Source: Marinobacter sp. NP-4(2019)
Lineage (GTDB): Bacteria > Pseudomonadota > Gammaproteobacteria > Pseudomonadales > Oleiphilaceae
Assembly (NCBI RefSeq): GCF_003994855.1
Contig: NZ_CP034142.1
Span: 558,001 to 622,000 of the forward strand
DNA: 64,000 nucleotides
Direction of reading: 5' to 3'
The notes beneath the pieces were generated by a model. That model was not told the DNA's origin, made no database searches, and saw only the letters and a list, made by a program, of their open reading frames with translations. Below are positions 54,371-63,188 of this stretch, one piece after another (within the stretch, counting starts at the first letter, position 1; each line of letters starts with the position of its first letter). Both the position numbers and the translations under genes were made by a program.

Positions 54371-55699
54371 TCATTGACGTTGGCTCCTGTGGCTTTGCAG
54401 GTAATCGCTCGTCAAGGCAGACAATGCCTTGATGCCGGTGACCAGCGCCTTGTCATCCACATAGAACTTCGGTGAATGATTGGGGGCCGCACTTTTCATG
54501 TCTTCCATGGGCGTCACACCAAGGAAAAAGAACAGCCCGGGCACTTCCTTCGCATAATAGGAAAAGTCCTCGGAACCGGTCACCAGTGGCGCTTCGAACA
54601 CCCGTTGGGGAGCTACCCGCTTCAGGGTGGGGAGCATCTGTTGGGTGAGCGCCGGATCGTTCACCGTTGTGGCGTAATTGTTAACGATGGAAACCGCTGC
54701 TTCGGCGCCGGAAGCCTGGGCAATATGTTCTGTCGTCGTGGTCACATGTTCATTTACCTGCCGCTGCACGTCATCGTCAAAGGTGCGGATGGTCCCGCTC
54801 ATTTTGACGGAGTCCGGGATGATGTTGTGGCGGGAGCCGCCGTCAATGGTGCCGATCGTGACAACCGCCGGAGCGGGCATGATATTTGTCTTGCGGCTGA
54901 CCACTGTTTGCAGTCCGTTGATGATCTGGGCACTCGTCACGATGGGATCAACGCCATCCCAGGGTTGGGCGCCGTGGGTTTGCTCACCTTTCACGGTGAT
55001 ATAGAGGTCCGAGCTGCTGGCCATGGTGGGGCCGCTACGGTAACTGATGATGCCGGTGGGGGCTTTTGACGTCACATGAAGCCCGAAGATTGCGTCCACA
55101 CCCGGGTTCTTGAGAACCCCTTCCTCCACCATCAGGCGAGCACCAAAATGTTGTTCGCCCTGATAGACATAGTCGCTGGGCCCTTCTTCAGCCGGCTGGA
55201 AAATAAACTTCACGGTACCCGGGAGCTGATCGCGGACGTTGGCGAGGTTCTGGGCAACCGACATCAGGATGGCCACGTGGGCGTCGTGCCCACAGGCGTG
55301 CATGACGTGAGTGTTCTCGCCCTGGTATTTCTGGATAACTTCAGACGCATAGGGCAGCCCCGTGCGCTCCTTGACGGGTAACGCATCCATGTCCGCCCTG
55401 AGACCTACCACCGGCCCGGGAAGGCCTCCTTTGAGAATGCCGACGACACCGGTCGTTCCAACCTCGGTTTGCACCTCCATTCCCAGCTTGCGGAGATGGT
55501 CGGCGACCAGTTTGGCGGTTCGGTGTTCCTGATTGCCGAGTTCGGGGTGTTGGTGGACGTCATGGCGCCATTCGATGGCTTGCTGGTGAACGGCTTCGGC
55601 TCCCTGAATGACTTGGTCTGTCAGTGATTGGTCTGCCATAACGGTTGGGGCCGTGACGGTCGTACAGGCAAGCGTTGCCCGTAGCAGTGCTTTACGCAT
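54371..55699 (-). CDS. M20-family amidohydrolase (periplasmic)
   Basis: 442 aa with a Sec signal peptide (to about VMADQ). Zinc-binding segments HACGHDAHVAI and FQPAEEGPSDY (catalytic Glu pair) identify an M20D amidohydrolase such as N-acyl-amino-acid or hippurate hydrolase. Export to the periplasm suggests release of an acid from an amide before import. It precedes nothing obvious in an operon; the AraC gene lies 49 bp upstream in the same direction. Confidence 0.88.
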   Translation of the reverse strand: MRKALLRATLACTTVTAPTVMADQSLTDQVIQGAEAVHQQAIEWRHDVHQHPELGNQEHRTAKLVADHLRKLGMEVQTEVGTTGVVGILKGGLPGPVVGLRADMDALPVKERTGLPYASEVIQKYQGENTHVMHACGHDAHVAILMSVAQNLANVRDQLPGTVKFIFQPAEEGPSDYVYQGEQHFGARLMVEEGVLKNPGVDAIFGLHVTSKAPTGIISYRSGPTMASSSDLYITVKGEQTHGAQPWDGVDPIVTSAQIINGLQTVVSRKTNIMPAPAVVTIGTIDGGSRHNIIPDSVKMSGTIRTFDDDVQRQVNEHVTTTTEHIAQASGAEAAVSIVNNYATTVNDPALTQQMLPTLKRVAPQRVFEAPLVTGSEDFSYYAKEVPGLFFFLGVTPMEDMKSAAPNHSPKFYVDDKALVTGIKALSALTSDYLQSHRSQRQ

Positions 55700-55748
55700 G
55701 CTTATCTCCTTGCGATTGTTGTTTATGCTTTAGATGTGTCGACGTGGA

Positions 55749-56756
55749 CTAGGGAGGAGGGGAGTGTTGGTACTCAGAGGGTGAGCAGCCAAACCATTCC
55801 CGGAATGCCCGATAGAATTGGGCCGTCTGTCGGTACCCAATAAGCGAGGCCGTTACTTCGTTGGAGTAACCTCGTGCAAGGTAGTTTCTGGCAAGTTTGC
55901 GGCGACTCTGGTCCAGGATGTCCCGGAAGGTCGATCCTTCCGCGCGAATATGACGTTGCAAAGAGCGCGGGCTCACAGCTAGCAGGTTCGCGCACCGGTC
56001 GATGTGTGCTTCTCCCCGGCGGGACAGGGGCGGTATCAGAATTTCGACAGATTCCTGCCAATTGGGTTGTCCCTGTAATTGTTTGAGCCGCCGTTCGCGT
56101 CTGGCCAGTTTTTCCACAGGGCACGCTTCCCAGTCCAGCTGTCGATCAAGCTGTTCCAGAGCAAACTCAATCGTCAGCTCGTCACTGCCAAAGTGTACAG
56201 GTACGGAAAACAGACGATGGTACTGATCCTGAATGGCGGGGGGAGGCACATGGTTAAGCCTGATAAGATCAATGGACTCGATGCCCAGGGCCACCAGAAT
56301 TCGGGAAAAGCTATAAACCATTGCATCAAGCTGTTCGTACGCCCCCGGGTAGCCGGCTGCCGGCGTTATCCGAAGAGTGGCTGACTCAGGGTATGTTTGC
56401 AGTTTGAGAGTGCAAAGATCGGAGTTCACTTTCATGTAACGACAGAGCAGTGAGATGGCTTCGTCCAGACTCAGGGCACCCGCCAGGAATGTCCTACCCA
56501 TAAACCCGGGATCGTAGTTCAGGTGGCTGTAGGCCTTCGCCATCAGGAGCGGGTCTTCGCGATCACCGGTGACAGCTGCTTGAAGTTCCAACAGGCGTTC
56601 CAGGGGGATGCGGGCGGAAGCCAGGTGCGAGTGCCTGCCAATCACAGTACTCAGGGATTTTTCCAGCTTTGCCGGCTCAACAACGTGCCTCAATCCCTTG
56701 ACCGTCGTCAGGAAATGTTCGCGGGAGACCGATGATTCAGAAGTCGCTTCAAGCAT
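55749..56756 (-). CDS. AraC-family transcriptional regulator
   Basis: 335 aa. Residues 20-210 match the arabinose-binding-like/OruR effector domain and the last 100 contain the two-helix-turn-helix AraC DNA-binding domain (CANLLAVSPRSLQRHI; SLIGYRQTAQFYRAFREW). It is oriented toward the amidohydrolase, 49 bp away, which it may regulate. Confidence 0.88.
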   Translation of the reverse strand: MLEATSESSVSREHFLTTVKGLRHVVEPAKLEKSLSTVIGRHSHLASARIPLERLLELQAAVTGDREDPLLMAKAYSHLNYDPGFMGRTFLAGALSLDEAISLLCRYMKVNSDLCTLKLQTYPESATLRITPAAGYPGAYEQLDAMVYSFSRILVALGIESIDLIRLNHVPPPAIQDQYHRLFSVPVHFGSDELTIEFALEQLDRQLDWEACPVEKLARRERRLKQLQGQPNWQESVEILIPPLSRRGEAHIDRCANLLAVSPRSLQRHIRAEGSTFRDILDQSRRKLARNYLARGYSNEVTASLIGYRQTAQFYRAFREWFGCSPSEYQHSPPP

Positions 56757-57196
56757 GGTGTTTTTGTCTTGTTGTTCGGGCGTCAGACCGTCGCCTCAGG
56801 CTGGAGCTTACCTGAGACCCTGTCTGGAGAAATTACCGTCTGGGGAGATGTGGGGGCAAGTGCAATCGGCGCCAATTGAGTTATGGGCTTTCCGGGGTGG
56901 CAGAAAACAGAAAGGACTTGCGCTCTCACGCAAGTCCTTTCTAAACATGGCCCGCCCGATAGTAAGCGGTCCAAGTCGATCAAAAATCCCCGCGACCAAT
57001 TACTTGTCTCAAAATGTCGGGATATGAAAATACTTATATATCAGTATCGTGACTGGTTAAAGCCGATTTTTGACGTAGCACTGACAGGATCTGGCTGTCC
57101 GGAAATCGAACAATAGTAGGTGGGATTCTGCCCCGTTTCTATGGGCGGTTGTAAATCGTCTTCTTTTTAGAAGAATCCATTGTCGCAACTCTGCGA
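56757..57196. other. 440-bp non-coding gap between two regulator genes
   Basis: No credible gene: the short open frames lack ribosome sites and show no family resemblance. The only structure I see is the strong hairpin at 56909-56942. A+T content rises toward the end of the LysR gene. Confidence 0.6.
56909..56942 (-). terminator. Perfect 14-bp hairpin, probable terminator of the LysR (dddR-like) transcript
   Basis: AGAAAGGACTTGCG (56909-56922) pairs completely with CGCAAGTCCTTTCT (56929-56942) around CTCTCA. Read on the minus strand it is followed by GTTTTCTG, a short T-rich tail, so it could stop transcription 255 bp beyond the LysR stop codon. On the plus strand there is no T-run. Confidence 0.5.
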
Positions 57197-58087
57197 TTAA
57201 TTACCTTTGGTTGCTTCCTCTACTATCCAAGTTCGGAAAATTTCGGCGTGTGGATGAATATATTGATTAGCAGGACGCACAAGATAAAACGCTTCTGACG
57301 TTTTTACCCCTTGGTTGAACGGTGCAATGAGTTCGCCTTTCGAAATCATTTCTGATACGAGGCTGCTCCTGCCCAACGCTATACCGTCTCCATAGCGAGC
57401 CACTTGGAGCGCGGAAATCAGCGTATCGAACTGAAGCTGGTTCCTAAATTGGAGGTCCGGGTATCCCGAGTGATCCAGCCAGTGCCCCCAGCCGTCCTCG
57501 TACCCGATCACATGGAGAAGGGTGTGTTCGGCAAGATCCTGAGGAGTCCGGGGCACCTGGAGCCCGTTCGACATGGCCGGGCTGCATACCGGGATCAACT
57601 CGTCCCAGGTCAGACGATCCGCTGCCATGCCGGGCCATGCACCCTGACCGTAGCATATTTCCATATCTGACTCGCGATTGAAATTGTCGGCCCAGATATG
57701 GCTACTGAAGCGGAGACCGACATGCGGATAACGTTCCCGGAACCGGGCAAAGCGTGGAGCAAGCCATAAGGTAAAGAAGACGAGGTTGGAGCGGATAGTC
57801 AACAAACGGGTCTTGTCCTGGCCAAAGATCTCATCCGTGGCAGTCCTGAGCCTACGAATGCACTCGTGGACGACTGGAAGGTATGCCTTTCCGGCCTCGG
57901 TCATCGATAACCCCCTGGGCAACCGATTGAACAAAGGCGTACCCAGCTGGCTCTCCAGTCCCTTGATCTGCTGGCTGATGGCCGCCTGAGTCTGATTCAA
58001 TTCAGCAGCAGCCTGAGTAATATTCAAGTGGCGCGCCGTCGCTTCGAATGACCTTAGCCAATTGAGCGGGGGTAGCTTCTTTTTCAT
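57197..58087 (-). CDS. dddR: LysR-family regulator of the DMSP genes (GcvA-like)
   Basis: 296 aa; N-terminal winged HTH (ATARHLNITQAAAELNQTQ, in part) and a GcvA-type effector domain. It is the last gene of a minus-strand series dddT-dddB-dddC-dddR, the same order I recall for the Marinomonas DMSP locus, where a LysR protein activates dddD. The gene call is firm and the role follows from synteny. A terminator lies between dddC and this gene, so it may also be transcribed on its own. Confidence 0.78.
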   Translation of the reverse strand: MKKKLPPLNWLRSFEATARHLNITQAAAELNQTQAAISQQIKGLESQLGTPLFNRLPRGLSMTEAGKAYLPVVHECIRRLRTATDEIFGQDKTRLLTIRSNLVFFTLWLAPRFARFRERYPHVGLRFSSHIWADNFNRESDMEICYGQGAWPGMAADRLTWDELIPVCSPAMSNGLQVPRTPQDLAEHTLLHVIGYEDGWGHWLDHSGYPDLQFRNQLQFDTLISALQVARYGDGIALGRSSLVSEMISKGELIAPFNQGVKTSEAFYLVRPANQYIHPHAEIFRTWIVEEATKGN

Positions 58088-58161
58088 GGCGGGCTGAATC
58101 TTTTTATCGAGTGTATCCTCATTGTGTATGAGACTCGATATTAATCAAATATCTGAGGCTT

Positions 58162-58196
58162 AAAAAAGGCAGCGTCCCGGAAGTCGGGACACTGCC
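58162..58196 (-). terminator. Rho-independent terminator after dddC
   Basis: On the minus strand GGCAGTGTCCCG pairs with CGGGACGCTGCC (58168-58179 with 58185-58196, one mismatch) around a 5-nt loop and is followed by TTTTTT (58162-58167). A textbook intrinsic terminator between dddC and the LysR gene. Confidence 0.8.
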
Positions 58197-58207
58197 CCCC
58201 CCCCCCC
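58195..58207. repeat. Poly-C tract (13 C) between dddC and its terminator
   Basis: Thirteen consecutive C on the plus strand, merging with the terminator stem and ending 26 bp from the dddC stop. A similar poly-G run lies at the other end of dddC. Confidence 0.9.
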
Positions 58208-58232
58208 TCAGTAACGAAGGGAAGGAGGGCCT

Positions 58233-59729
58233 TTATTTCATGGTTGGCATAGAGAATTCGATACCCTCACGCACACCGGCAGACGGCCAGCGCTGGGTAA
58301 TCGATTTCCGCCGGGTGTAGAAGCGCACACCATCGGGACCATAGGCGTGGAGGTCACCAAACAGGGACCGTTTCCAGCCACCAAAACTGTGATAGGCCAC
58401 CGGCACTGGCAGCGGTACGTTGATACCCACCATGCCGACCTGGATGTGATCCGTGAAGTAGCGGGCGGCTTCACCGTCGCGGGTGAAGATACAGGTTCCG
58501 TTGCCATACTCATGATCGTTGATCAACTGCATGGCCGCTTCCATGCTCTGCACCCGCATCACCTGCAGGACCGGCCCGAAAATCTCCTCGCGATAACTGA
58601 CCATATCTGGCGTCACATTATCGATCAGCGTGCCGTCAACAAAGAAACCCTCTTCGTAGCCAGCGACTTGTGGGTTACGACCATCAACAACAACAGTGGC
58701 ACCCTGTTCTTCAGCACTGTTGATATAGCCAACCACCTTCTGCTGGTGTTCGCGGGAAATCAACGGACCAAAATCGTTACTGGCTTCTGAGTAGACGCCT
58801 ACCTTCAGCGATTTCATGGCCTCTGTCATTTTCGCCACAAGTGTATCGGCAGCGTCATCACCCACGGCCACTGCAACCGACAATGCCATGCAACGTTCGC
58901 CGGATGAGCCAAAGGCCGCACCGACCAACTGATTCACAGCATTGTCCATATCGGCATCGGGCATCACGATGGCATGGTTCTTGGCGCCACCGAGGGCCTG
59001 GCAACGCTTGCCGTGGGCACTTGCCTTACTGTAAATGTACTCCGCGATCGGGGTGGAGCCGACAAAGCTGATGGCCTGAACTCGTTTGTCCTCCAGAAGC
59101 GTGTCGACTGCTTCTTTGTCGCCATTAACCACGTTCATGACGCCATTCGGAAGTCCCGCCTCCTGCAACAGCTGTGCAATAAACAGCGTGGAGCTGGGGT
59201 CACGCTCGGATGGCTTGAGAATAAAGCAGTTACCACAGACCAATGCCATCGGGTACATCCACAGCGGAACCATGGCGGGGAAGTTGAACGGTGTAATACC
59301 CGCCACCACGCCCAGGGGCTGGAATTCGCTCCAGGCGTCGATATTCGGGCCAACGTTACGGCTGTGCTCGCCTTTCAGAAGTTCAGGCGCGCCACAGGCG
59401 TATTCGACGTTCTCGATGCCACGCTGCAACTCTCCCATGGCATCATGACTGATCTTGCCGTGCTCTTCGCCGATCATTTTGCATATACGGTCAGCATTGC
59501 GCTCAAGCAGCTCCTTGAACCGGAACATAATGCGAGCACGCTTGATCGGCGGAATCGCGCGCCACTCCGGGAAAGCTGCCTGAGCGGCAGCGATGGCTTC
59601 TTCAACGGTGTTGCGCGATGCCAGCAGCACCTCGCGGGATACCTCACCAGTCGAGGGGTTGAAGACAGGCTGGCGACGCTCGCTCTCGTTATTGATTTCA
59701 CCGTTGATCAGGTGTCCGACTGTGTTCAT
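58233..59729 (-). CDS. dddC: Methylmalonate-semialdehyde-dehydrogenase-like enzyme of DMSP catabolism
   Basis: 498 aa CoA-acylating aldehyde dehydrogenase of the MmsA class. GVVAGITPFNFPAMVPLWM, GSTPIAEYIYSKA and the nucleophile Cys in SSGERCMALS (about 284) are diagnostic, and length matches MMSDH. In DMSP loci DddC converts malonate semialdehyde, made by DddB from 3-hydroxypropionate, to acetyl-CoA and CO2. A valine/inositol role (MmsA/IolA) is possible in isolation, but the neighbours favour DddC. Homopolymer tracts flank the gene on both sides. Confidence 0.88.
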   Translation of the reverse strand: MNTVGHLINGEINNESERRQPVFNPSTGEVSREVLLASRNTVEEAIAAAQAAFPEWRAIPPIKRARIMFRFKELLERNADRICKMIGEEHGKISHDAMGELQRGIENVEYACGAPELLKGEHSRNVGPNIDAWSEFQPLGVVAGITPFNFPAMVPLWMYPMALVCGNCFILKPSERDPSSTLFIAQLLQEAGLPNGVMNVVNGDKEAVDTLLEDKRVQAISFVGSTPIAEYIYSKASAHGKRCQALGGAKNHAIVMPDADMDNAVNQLVGAAFGSSGERCMALSVAVAVGDDAADTLVAKMTEAMKSLKVGVYSEASNDFGPLISREHQQKVVGYINSAEEQGATVVVDGRNPQVAGYEEGFFVDGTLIDNVTPDMVSYREEIFGPVLQVMRVQSMEAAMQLINDHEYGNGTCIFTRDGEAARYFTDHIQVGMVGINVPLPVPVAYHSFGGWKRSLFGDLHAYGPDGVRFYTRRKSITQRWPSAGVREGIEFSMPTMK

Positions 59730-59782
59730 TGCAATGTCCTCTGTTCATTCGCGCCCATGAGCGCGGTGTGGTCGTAAATGTT

Positions 59783-59794
59783 GGGGGGGGGGGG
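59783..59794. repeat. Poly-G tract (12 G) between dddB and dddC
   Basis: Twelve consecutive G on the plus strand, directly against the dddB stop codon and about 54 bp upstream of the dddC start on the minus strand. Confidence 0.9.
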
Positions 59795-60952
59795 TTACCA
59801 GAGTTTTTCGTAAAGCTGGACGATCTCTTCAGCCGTCGGCACCTTTGGATTATTTCCCGGCGAGCCTGATTGCAGCGCCTGCTCTGCCATCGTTGGCATC
59901 AGATCAAAGAATTCGTTTCGGTCAATGCCAAACATCTCCGGAGTGGGTACCTGCAGTTCATCGTTGAGTGCATGCAGTTCATCCAGCAACTTTTGGTTCG
60001 CACGCTCCGTACTATCGGATTGTTGAGCGACACCCATTGCGCGAGCACAATCGGCGTAACGCTCTTCCGCTGCCGGAATCGAGAACTCCGTCACGGCCGG
60101 AAGCAGCATGGCATTAGAGAGACCGTGGGGAACGTGAAAAGCGGCGCCGATGGGCCGGCTCATACCATGAACCAGGGCAACGGACGCGTTCGAGAACGCC
60201 ACACCGGCCAAAGTGGATCCCAGCATCATGGCTTCTCGGGCCTCCTGATCTGCGCCGTTCTTATAGGCCCGGCGGAGATTCGGACCAATCAGACGCATGG
60301 CGGACAGCGCCTGGCTGTCGCTGTAGGGGCTTGCCTTGCGGCTGACATAGGCCTCCATGGCATGAGTCAGCGCATCGATACCCGTATCCGCAGTGATTCG
60401 CGGCGGCAGTGACAGTGTCAGATTGAAGTCCACCAGGGCTGCAATCGGCATAAAGCCGATGCCGACACAGAGCATCTTCTCGTCGTTGGTCTCATCCGTG
60501 ATGATGGTGAATCGGGTAACTTCAGAACCGGTGCCTGCTGTGGTCGGAATCGCTATGATCGGCAGTCCGGCCTGATTAACGATCCGGGGGAACTTGTAAT
60601 CCCGCATTTCGCCACCAAACTTGCCCAGAATGCCGATGGCCTTGGCGCTGTCGATAGGACTGCCTCCACCCAGTGCAATAATGCAGTCGTAACTGCCGCT
60701 ACGAACACGCTCAACACCCGCCTGGATAGAACCGACTGTCGGCTCCGGCACGGTATCGTCAAGGACCTCAGCGCTCAGGTTATGCTCCGCCAGTCTGGAC
60801 TGGATGATTCCGGCATATCCCAGCTCAACCATCATCTTGTCGGTGATGATCAGCGGGCGGCTGCAACCGAGGCTTTCAAGCACAGCCGGAACCTGTTCAG
60901 AGGCACCGGCACCGATTTGCATTACACGTGGAAGGATCACTTGTGTTGACAT
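59795..60952 (-). CDS. dddB: Iron-containing alcohol dehydrogenase, 3-hydroxypropionate dehydrogenase type
   Basis: 385 aa from ATG 60952, 6 nt after AGAGGAG. Group III metal-dependent dehydrogenase: NAD-binding GGGSPIDSAKAIG, metal-ligand segments DALTHAMEAYVS and HGMSRPIGAAFHVPHG. DddB oxidises 3-hydroxypropionate released by DddD to malonate semialdehyde. The order dddT-dddB-dddC supports the assignment. Confidence 0.85.
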   Translation of the reverse strand: MSTQVILPRVMQIGAGASEQVPAVLESLGCSRPLIITDKMMVELGYAGIIQSRLAEHNLSAEVLDDTVPEPTVGSIQAGVERVRSGSYDCIIALGGGSPIDSAKAIGILGKFGGEMRDYKFPRIVNQAGLPIIAIPTTAGTGSEVTRFTIITDETNDEKMLCVGIGFMPIAALVDFNLTLSLPPRITADTGIDALTHAMEAYVSRKASPYSDSQALSAMRLIGPNLRRAYKNGADQEAREAMMLGSTLAGVAFSNASVALVHGMSRPIGAAFHVPHGLSNAMLLPAVTEFSIPAAEERYADCARAMGVAQQSDSTERANQKLLDELHALNDELQVPTPEMFGIDRNEFFDLMPTMAEQALQSGSPGNNPKVPTAEEIVQLYEKLW

Positions 60953-61064
60953 ACTGGCTCCTCTTGCCATCAATTCTGTCCGGGTAGACACTCGTGTGGC
61001 CAATTTTGGGGTGCACGGGGCCGTCTGGCCCTGCTGCCCAGATTGAAAATCAAGTGCTCAGGGA

Positions 61065-61091
61065 GGCTCTGCTTTGGAAAAAAGCAGAGCC
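61065..61091 (-). terminator. Hairpin between dddT and dddB
   Basis: GGCTCTGCTTT (61065-61075) pairs perfectly with AAAGCAGAGCC (61081-61091) around a 5-nt loop, 8 bp past the dddT stop on the minus strand. The T-run lies inside the stem rather than after it, so partial termination or mRNA stabilisation is more likely than a full stop. Confidence 0.5.
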
Positions 61092-61099
61092 GCTTTTGA

Positions 61100-62734
61100 T
61101 CAGATGTTTCCGGGGACGGGTGTCACCGCTGGCACCTCAGGCTCGGGATCACTGCTCCTGCCAGAGAATCGCGCGAAGCGGGATGCCGACCGCTGCGGTA
61201 GAACCTCCGCCCTCAGGGAGGCGAGCAGGCCATATATCGCCATAATCAGGATGAATGAGAAAGGCAGTGCTGCCACGATCGAGGCAGTCTGAAGCGCCTT
61301 GAGGCCTCCAGCCAGAAGCAGCACCGCTGCTACCGCGCCAATTGCCGCTCCCCAGAACACCCGATAGCGGGGCAGAGGGTTGGTCTCTCCCATGGAGATC
61401 AGGGTGCAGATCACCAGCGTTGCAGAATCTGATGAAGTCACGAAGTAGGTCACCAACAGGATGGCGCAGATGCACGCCATCAGGATCACCATTGCCTGGC
61501 TCTCCGTCATCAGCTCAATGGTGGCGAACAGTGCCATCGTAGTATCCTTGTTGACGGCTTCCACCACGCCGCCGTTGCCAAACAGCTCCAGGTACATTGC
61601 CGTGTTGCCAAAGATGGTAATCCAGACTGCCGCCAGCAGGGTCGGTGCGACCAGTACGCCCAGGACAAACTCACGGATAGTGCGGCCCTTGGAGATGCGA
61701 GCAATGAAGATGCCGCAGAAGGGAGCCCAGGCAATCCACCAGCCCCAATAAAACACGGTCCACCAGCCCTGCCACTCGCTCTTCGGATCCGGGTCGACCC
61801 AGAAGCCGAGTTCAACCGTGTGCACCAGATAATCGCCAAGGTTGGTCACCAGAGCGCCAAGAATATAGGCGGTCGGCCCAACCACAACAAACAGACCGAG
61901 AATCACCATGGTGAGTTTCATGTTGATCTCGCTCAGCAACCGGATGCCTTTGTGCAAACCGGACATAACGGAAATCGTTGACAACACTGAAATAATTGCG
62001 ATCAGAAGAACCTGAGTGGAGACCGACACTTCAATGCCGACCAGGTAATTAAGCCCTGCGTTAATTTGCTGAGCGCCCAGGCCAAGCGAGGTAGCGATGC
62101 CGAACACGGTGCCGAATACGGCCAGCAGGTCGGCGACGTGCCCGATCGGACCATAAATCCGATCACCAAAGATCGGATACAGGCTCGAACGAATCGACAG
62201 CGGCAACCCTTTACGGTAGGCGAAATACGCTAACGTCAGACCGGCCAGAGAGAACAGTGCCCAACCGTGCAGCCCCCAATGGAAGATGGCAACACGCATG
62301 GCCACCTGTGCCGCTGCCACGGTTTTTTCCTGGCCGGCCTCAATCAAAGGCGTGCCCTGGAAATGGTAAATCGGTTCTGCAATGCTCCAGAACAGGATGC
62401 CAATACCAATCCCGGCTCCGAACAACATCGAGAACCAGGAGAAGTTACTGAACTCCGGCCTGTCGTCATCCTTGCCCAGACGAATATCACCGTACCGGCT
62501 GAAAACCAACCAGATCGAAAGCATCAGCGCCAGGCTCATGAACGCGACGTAATACCAGGCCAGGTCGGTCGCTATAAAAGCCTTGATATTGCCGTACAAC
62601 GAATTGGCATACTCTGGAACAACCACGGTGAACAACACGAACGCCAACACCAGAAGCCCGGAGCCGATTGCCATTACAGGGTTGGTTCGGGCCAGTAAAC
62701 CAGAACCACGGAGCATCAATTTTTTGTTATCCAT
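61100..62734 (-). CDS. dddT: BCCT-family betaine/DMSP transporter
   Basis: ATG 62734 (MDNKKLML) with GAGG 8 nt upstream gives 544 aa. Twelve hydrophobic helices and the BCCT signature around WWIAWAPFCGIFIARISKGRT (in part) are present. FGAGIGIGILFWSIAEP is the conserved first-repeat Gly motif. BCCT proteins take up glycine betaine, choline or carnitine; those encoded beside dddD import DMSP. It starts 1 bp after the stress-protein gene, indicating co-transcription. Confidence 0.87.
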   Translation of the reverse strand: MDNKKLMLRGSGLLARTNPVMAIGSGLLVLAFVLFTVVVPEYANSLYGNIKAFIATDLAWYYVAFMSLALMLSIWLVFSRYGDIRLGKDDDRPEFSNFSWFSMLFGAGIGIGILFWSIAEPIYHFQGTPLIEAGQEKTVAAAQVAMRVAIFHWGLHGWALFSLAGLTLAYFAYRKGLPLSIRSSLYPIFGDRIYGPIGHVADLLAVFGTVFGIATSLGLGAQQINAGLNYLVGIEVSVSTQVLLIAIISVLSTISVMSGLHKGIRLLSEINMKLTMVILGLFVVVGPTAYILGALVTNLGDYLVHTVELGFWVDPDPKSEWQGWWTVFYWGWWIAWAPFCGIFIARISKGRTIREFVLGVLVAPTLLAAVWITIFGNTAMYLELFGNGGVVEAVNKDTTMALFATIELMTESQAMVILMACICAILLVTYFVTSSDSATLVICTLISMGETNPLPRYRVFWGAAIGAVAAVLLLAGGLKALQTASIVAALPFSFILIMAIYGLLASLRAEVLPQRSASRFARFSGRSSDPEPEVPAVTPVPGNI

Positions 62735-62735
62735 C

Positions 62736-63188
62736 TTAACGATCCTCATTTCTTTCACGCACGACCATGACAGAGCTCTTGGCATGCCGTGTGACGTAGG
62801 CGGCAATTGCGCTGATAAGATAATCGGTTGCTTTCGGGCGGTGTGACGCCATGACAATCAGATCAGCATCGATCTTCGCTGCCATGCGCAGGATCTGCTT
62901 GTCTATTCGCCCCTGACCGACAAGTGAGCGGGAGTGAATCGACTCCGGCACTTCCCTTGCTCGCAATGTCTCCAGCGCATCCAAACCTTTATCCCGCAGC
63001 TTCTCGTCAAGACCATCGGGCAAGTGCACCGCAATTGCGGGGATTTCAGCCTCCGGCACCACGGTCATCAGGCAAAGGGTCGCCTGATCGTTGCTGGCTA
63101 GGTCTATCGCCGCTGGCAGAGCCGAGCGCCAGGTACTCTCAAGTGCTGGGTCCAGCGGCACCAGAATCGTTTTGAACTTGTTTGTCAT
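62736..63188 (-). CDS. Universal stress protein family (UspA)
   Basis: 150 aa from ATG 63188, 6 nt after GAGGA. Single UspA domain: FKTILVPLDPALES at the N-terminus, but the usual G-2x-G-9x-G(S/T) ATP loop is replaced near the C-terminus by SHRPKATDYLISAIAAYV, so nucleotide binding is doubtful. It is the first gene of the minus-strand dddTBC unit, 377 bp from divergent dddD. Small Usp proteins fused or linked to transporters often tune their activity; here regulation of DddT is a guess. Confidence 0.82.
   Translation of the reverse strand: MTNKFKTILVPLDPALESTWRSALPAAIDLASNDQATLCLMTVVPEAEIPAIAVHLPDGLDEKLRDKGLDALETLRAREVPESIHSRSLVGQGRIDKQILRMAAKIDADLIVMASHRPKATDYLISAIAAYVTRHAKSSVMVVRERNEDR

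Noticed and set aside
56909..56942. Strong hairpin considered as part of a tRNA or small RNA
   Set aside because: The surrounding sequence does not fold into a cloverleaf and has no CCA end or D/T-loop consensus; a terminator reading is simpler.
58233..59729. Valine (MmsA) or inositol (IolA) semialdehyde dehydrogenase
   Set aside because: No mmsB or iol genes are adjacent, while dddB, dddT, dddR and dddD surround it in the known DMSP order.
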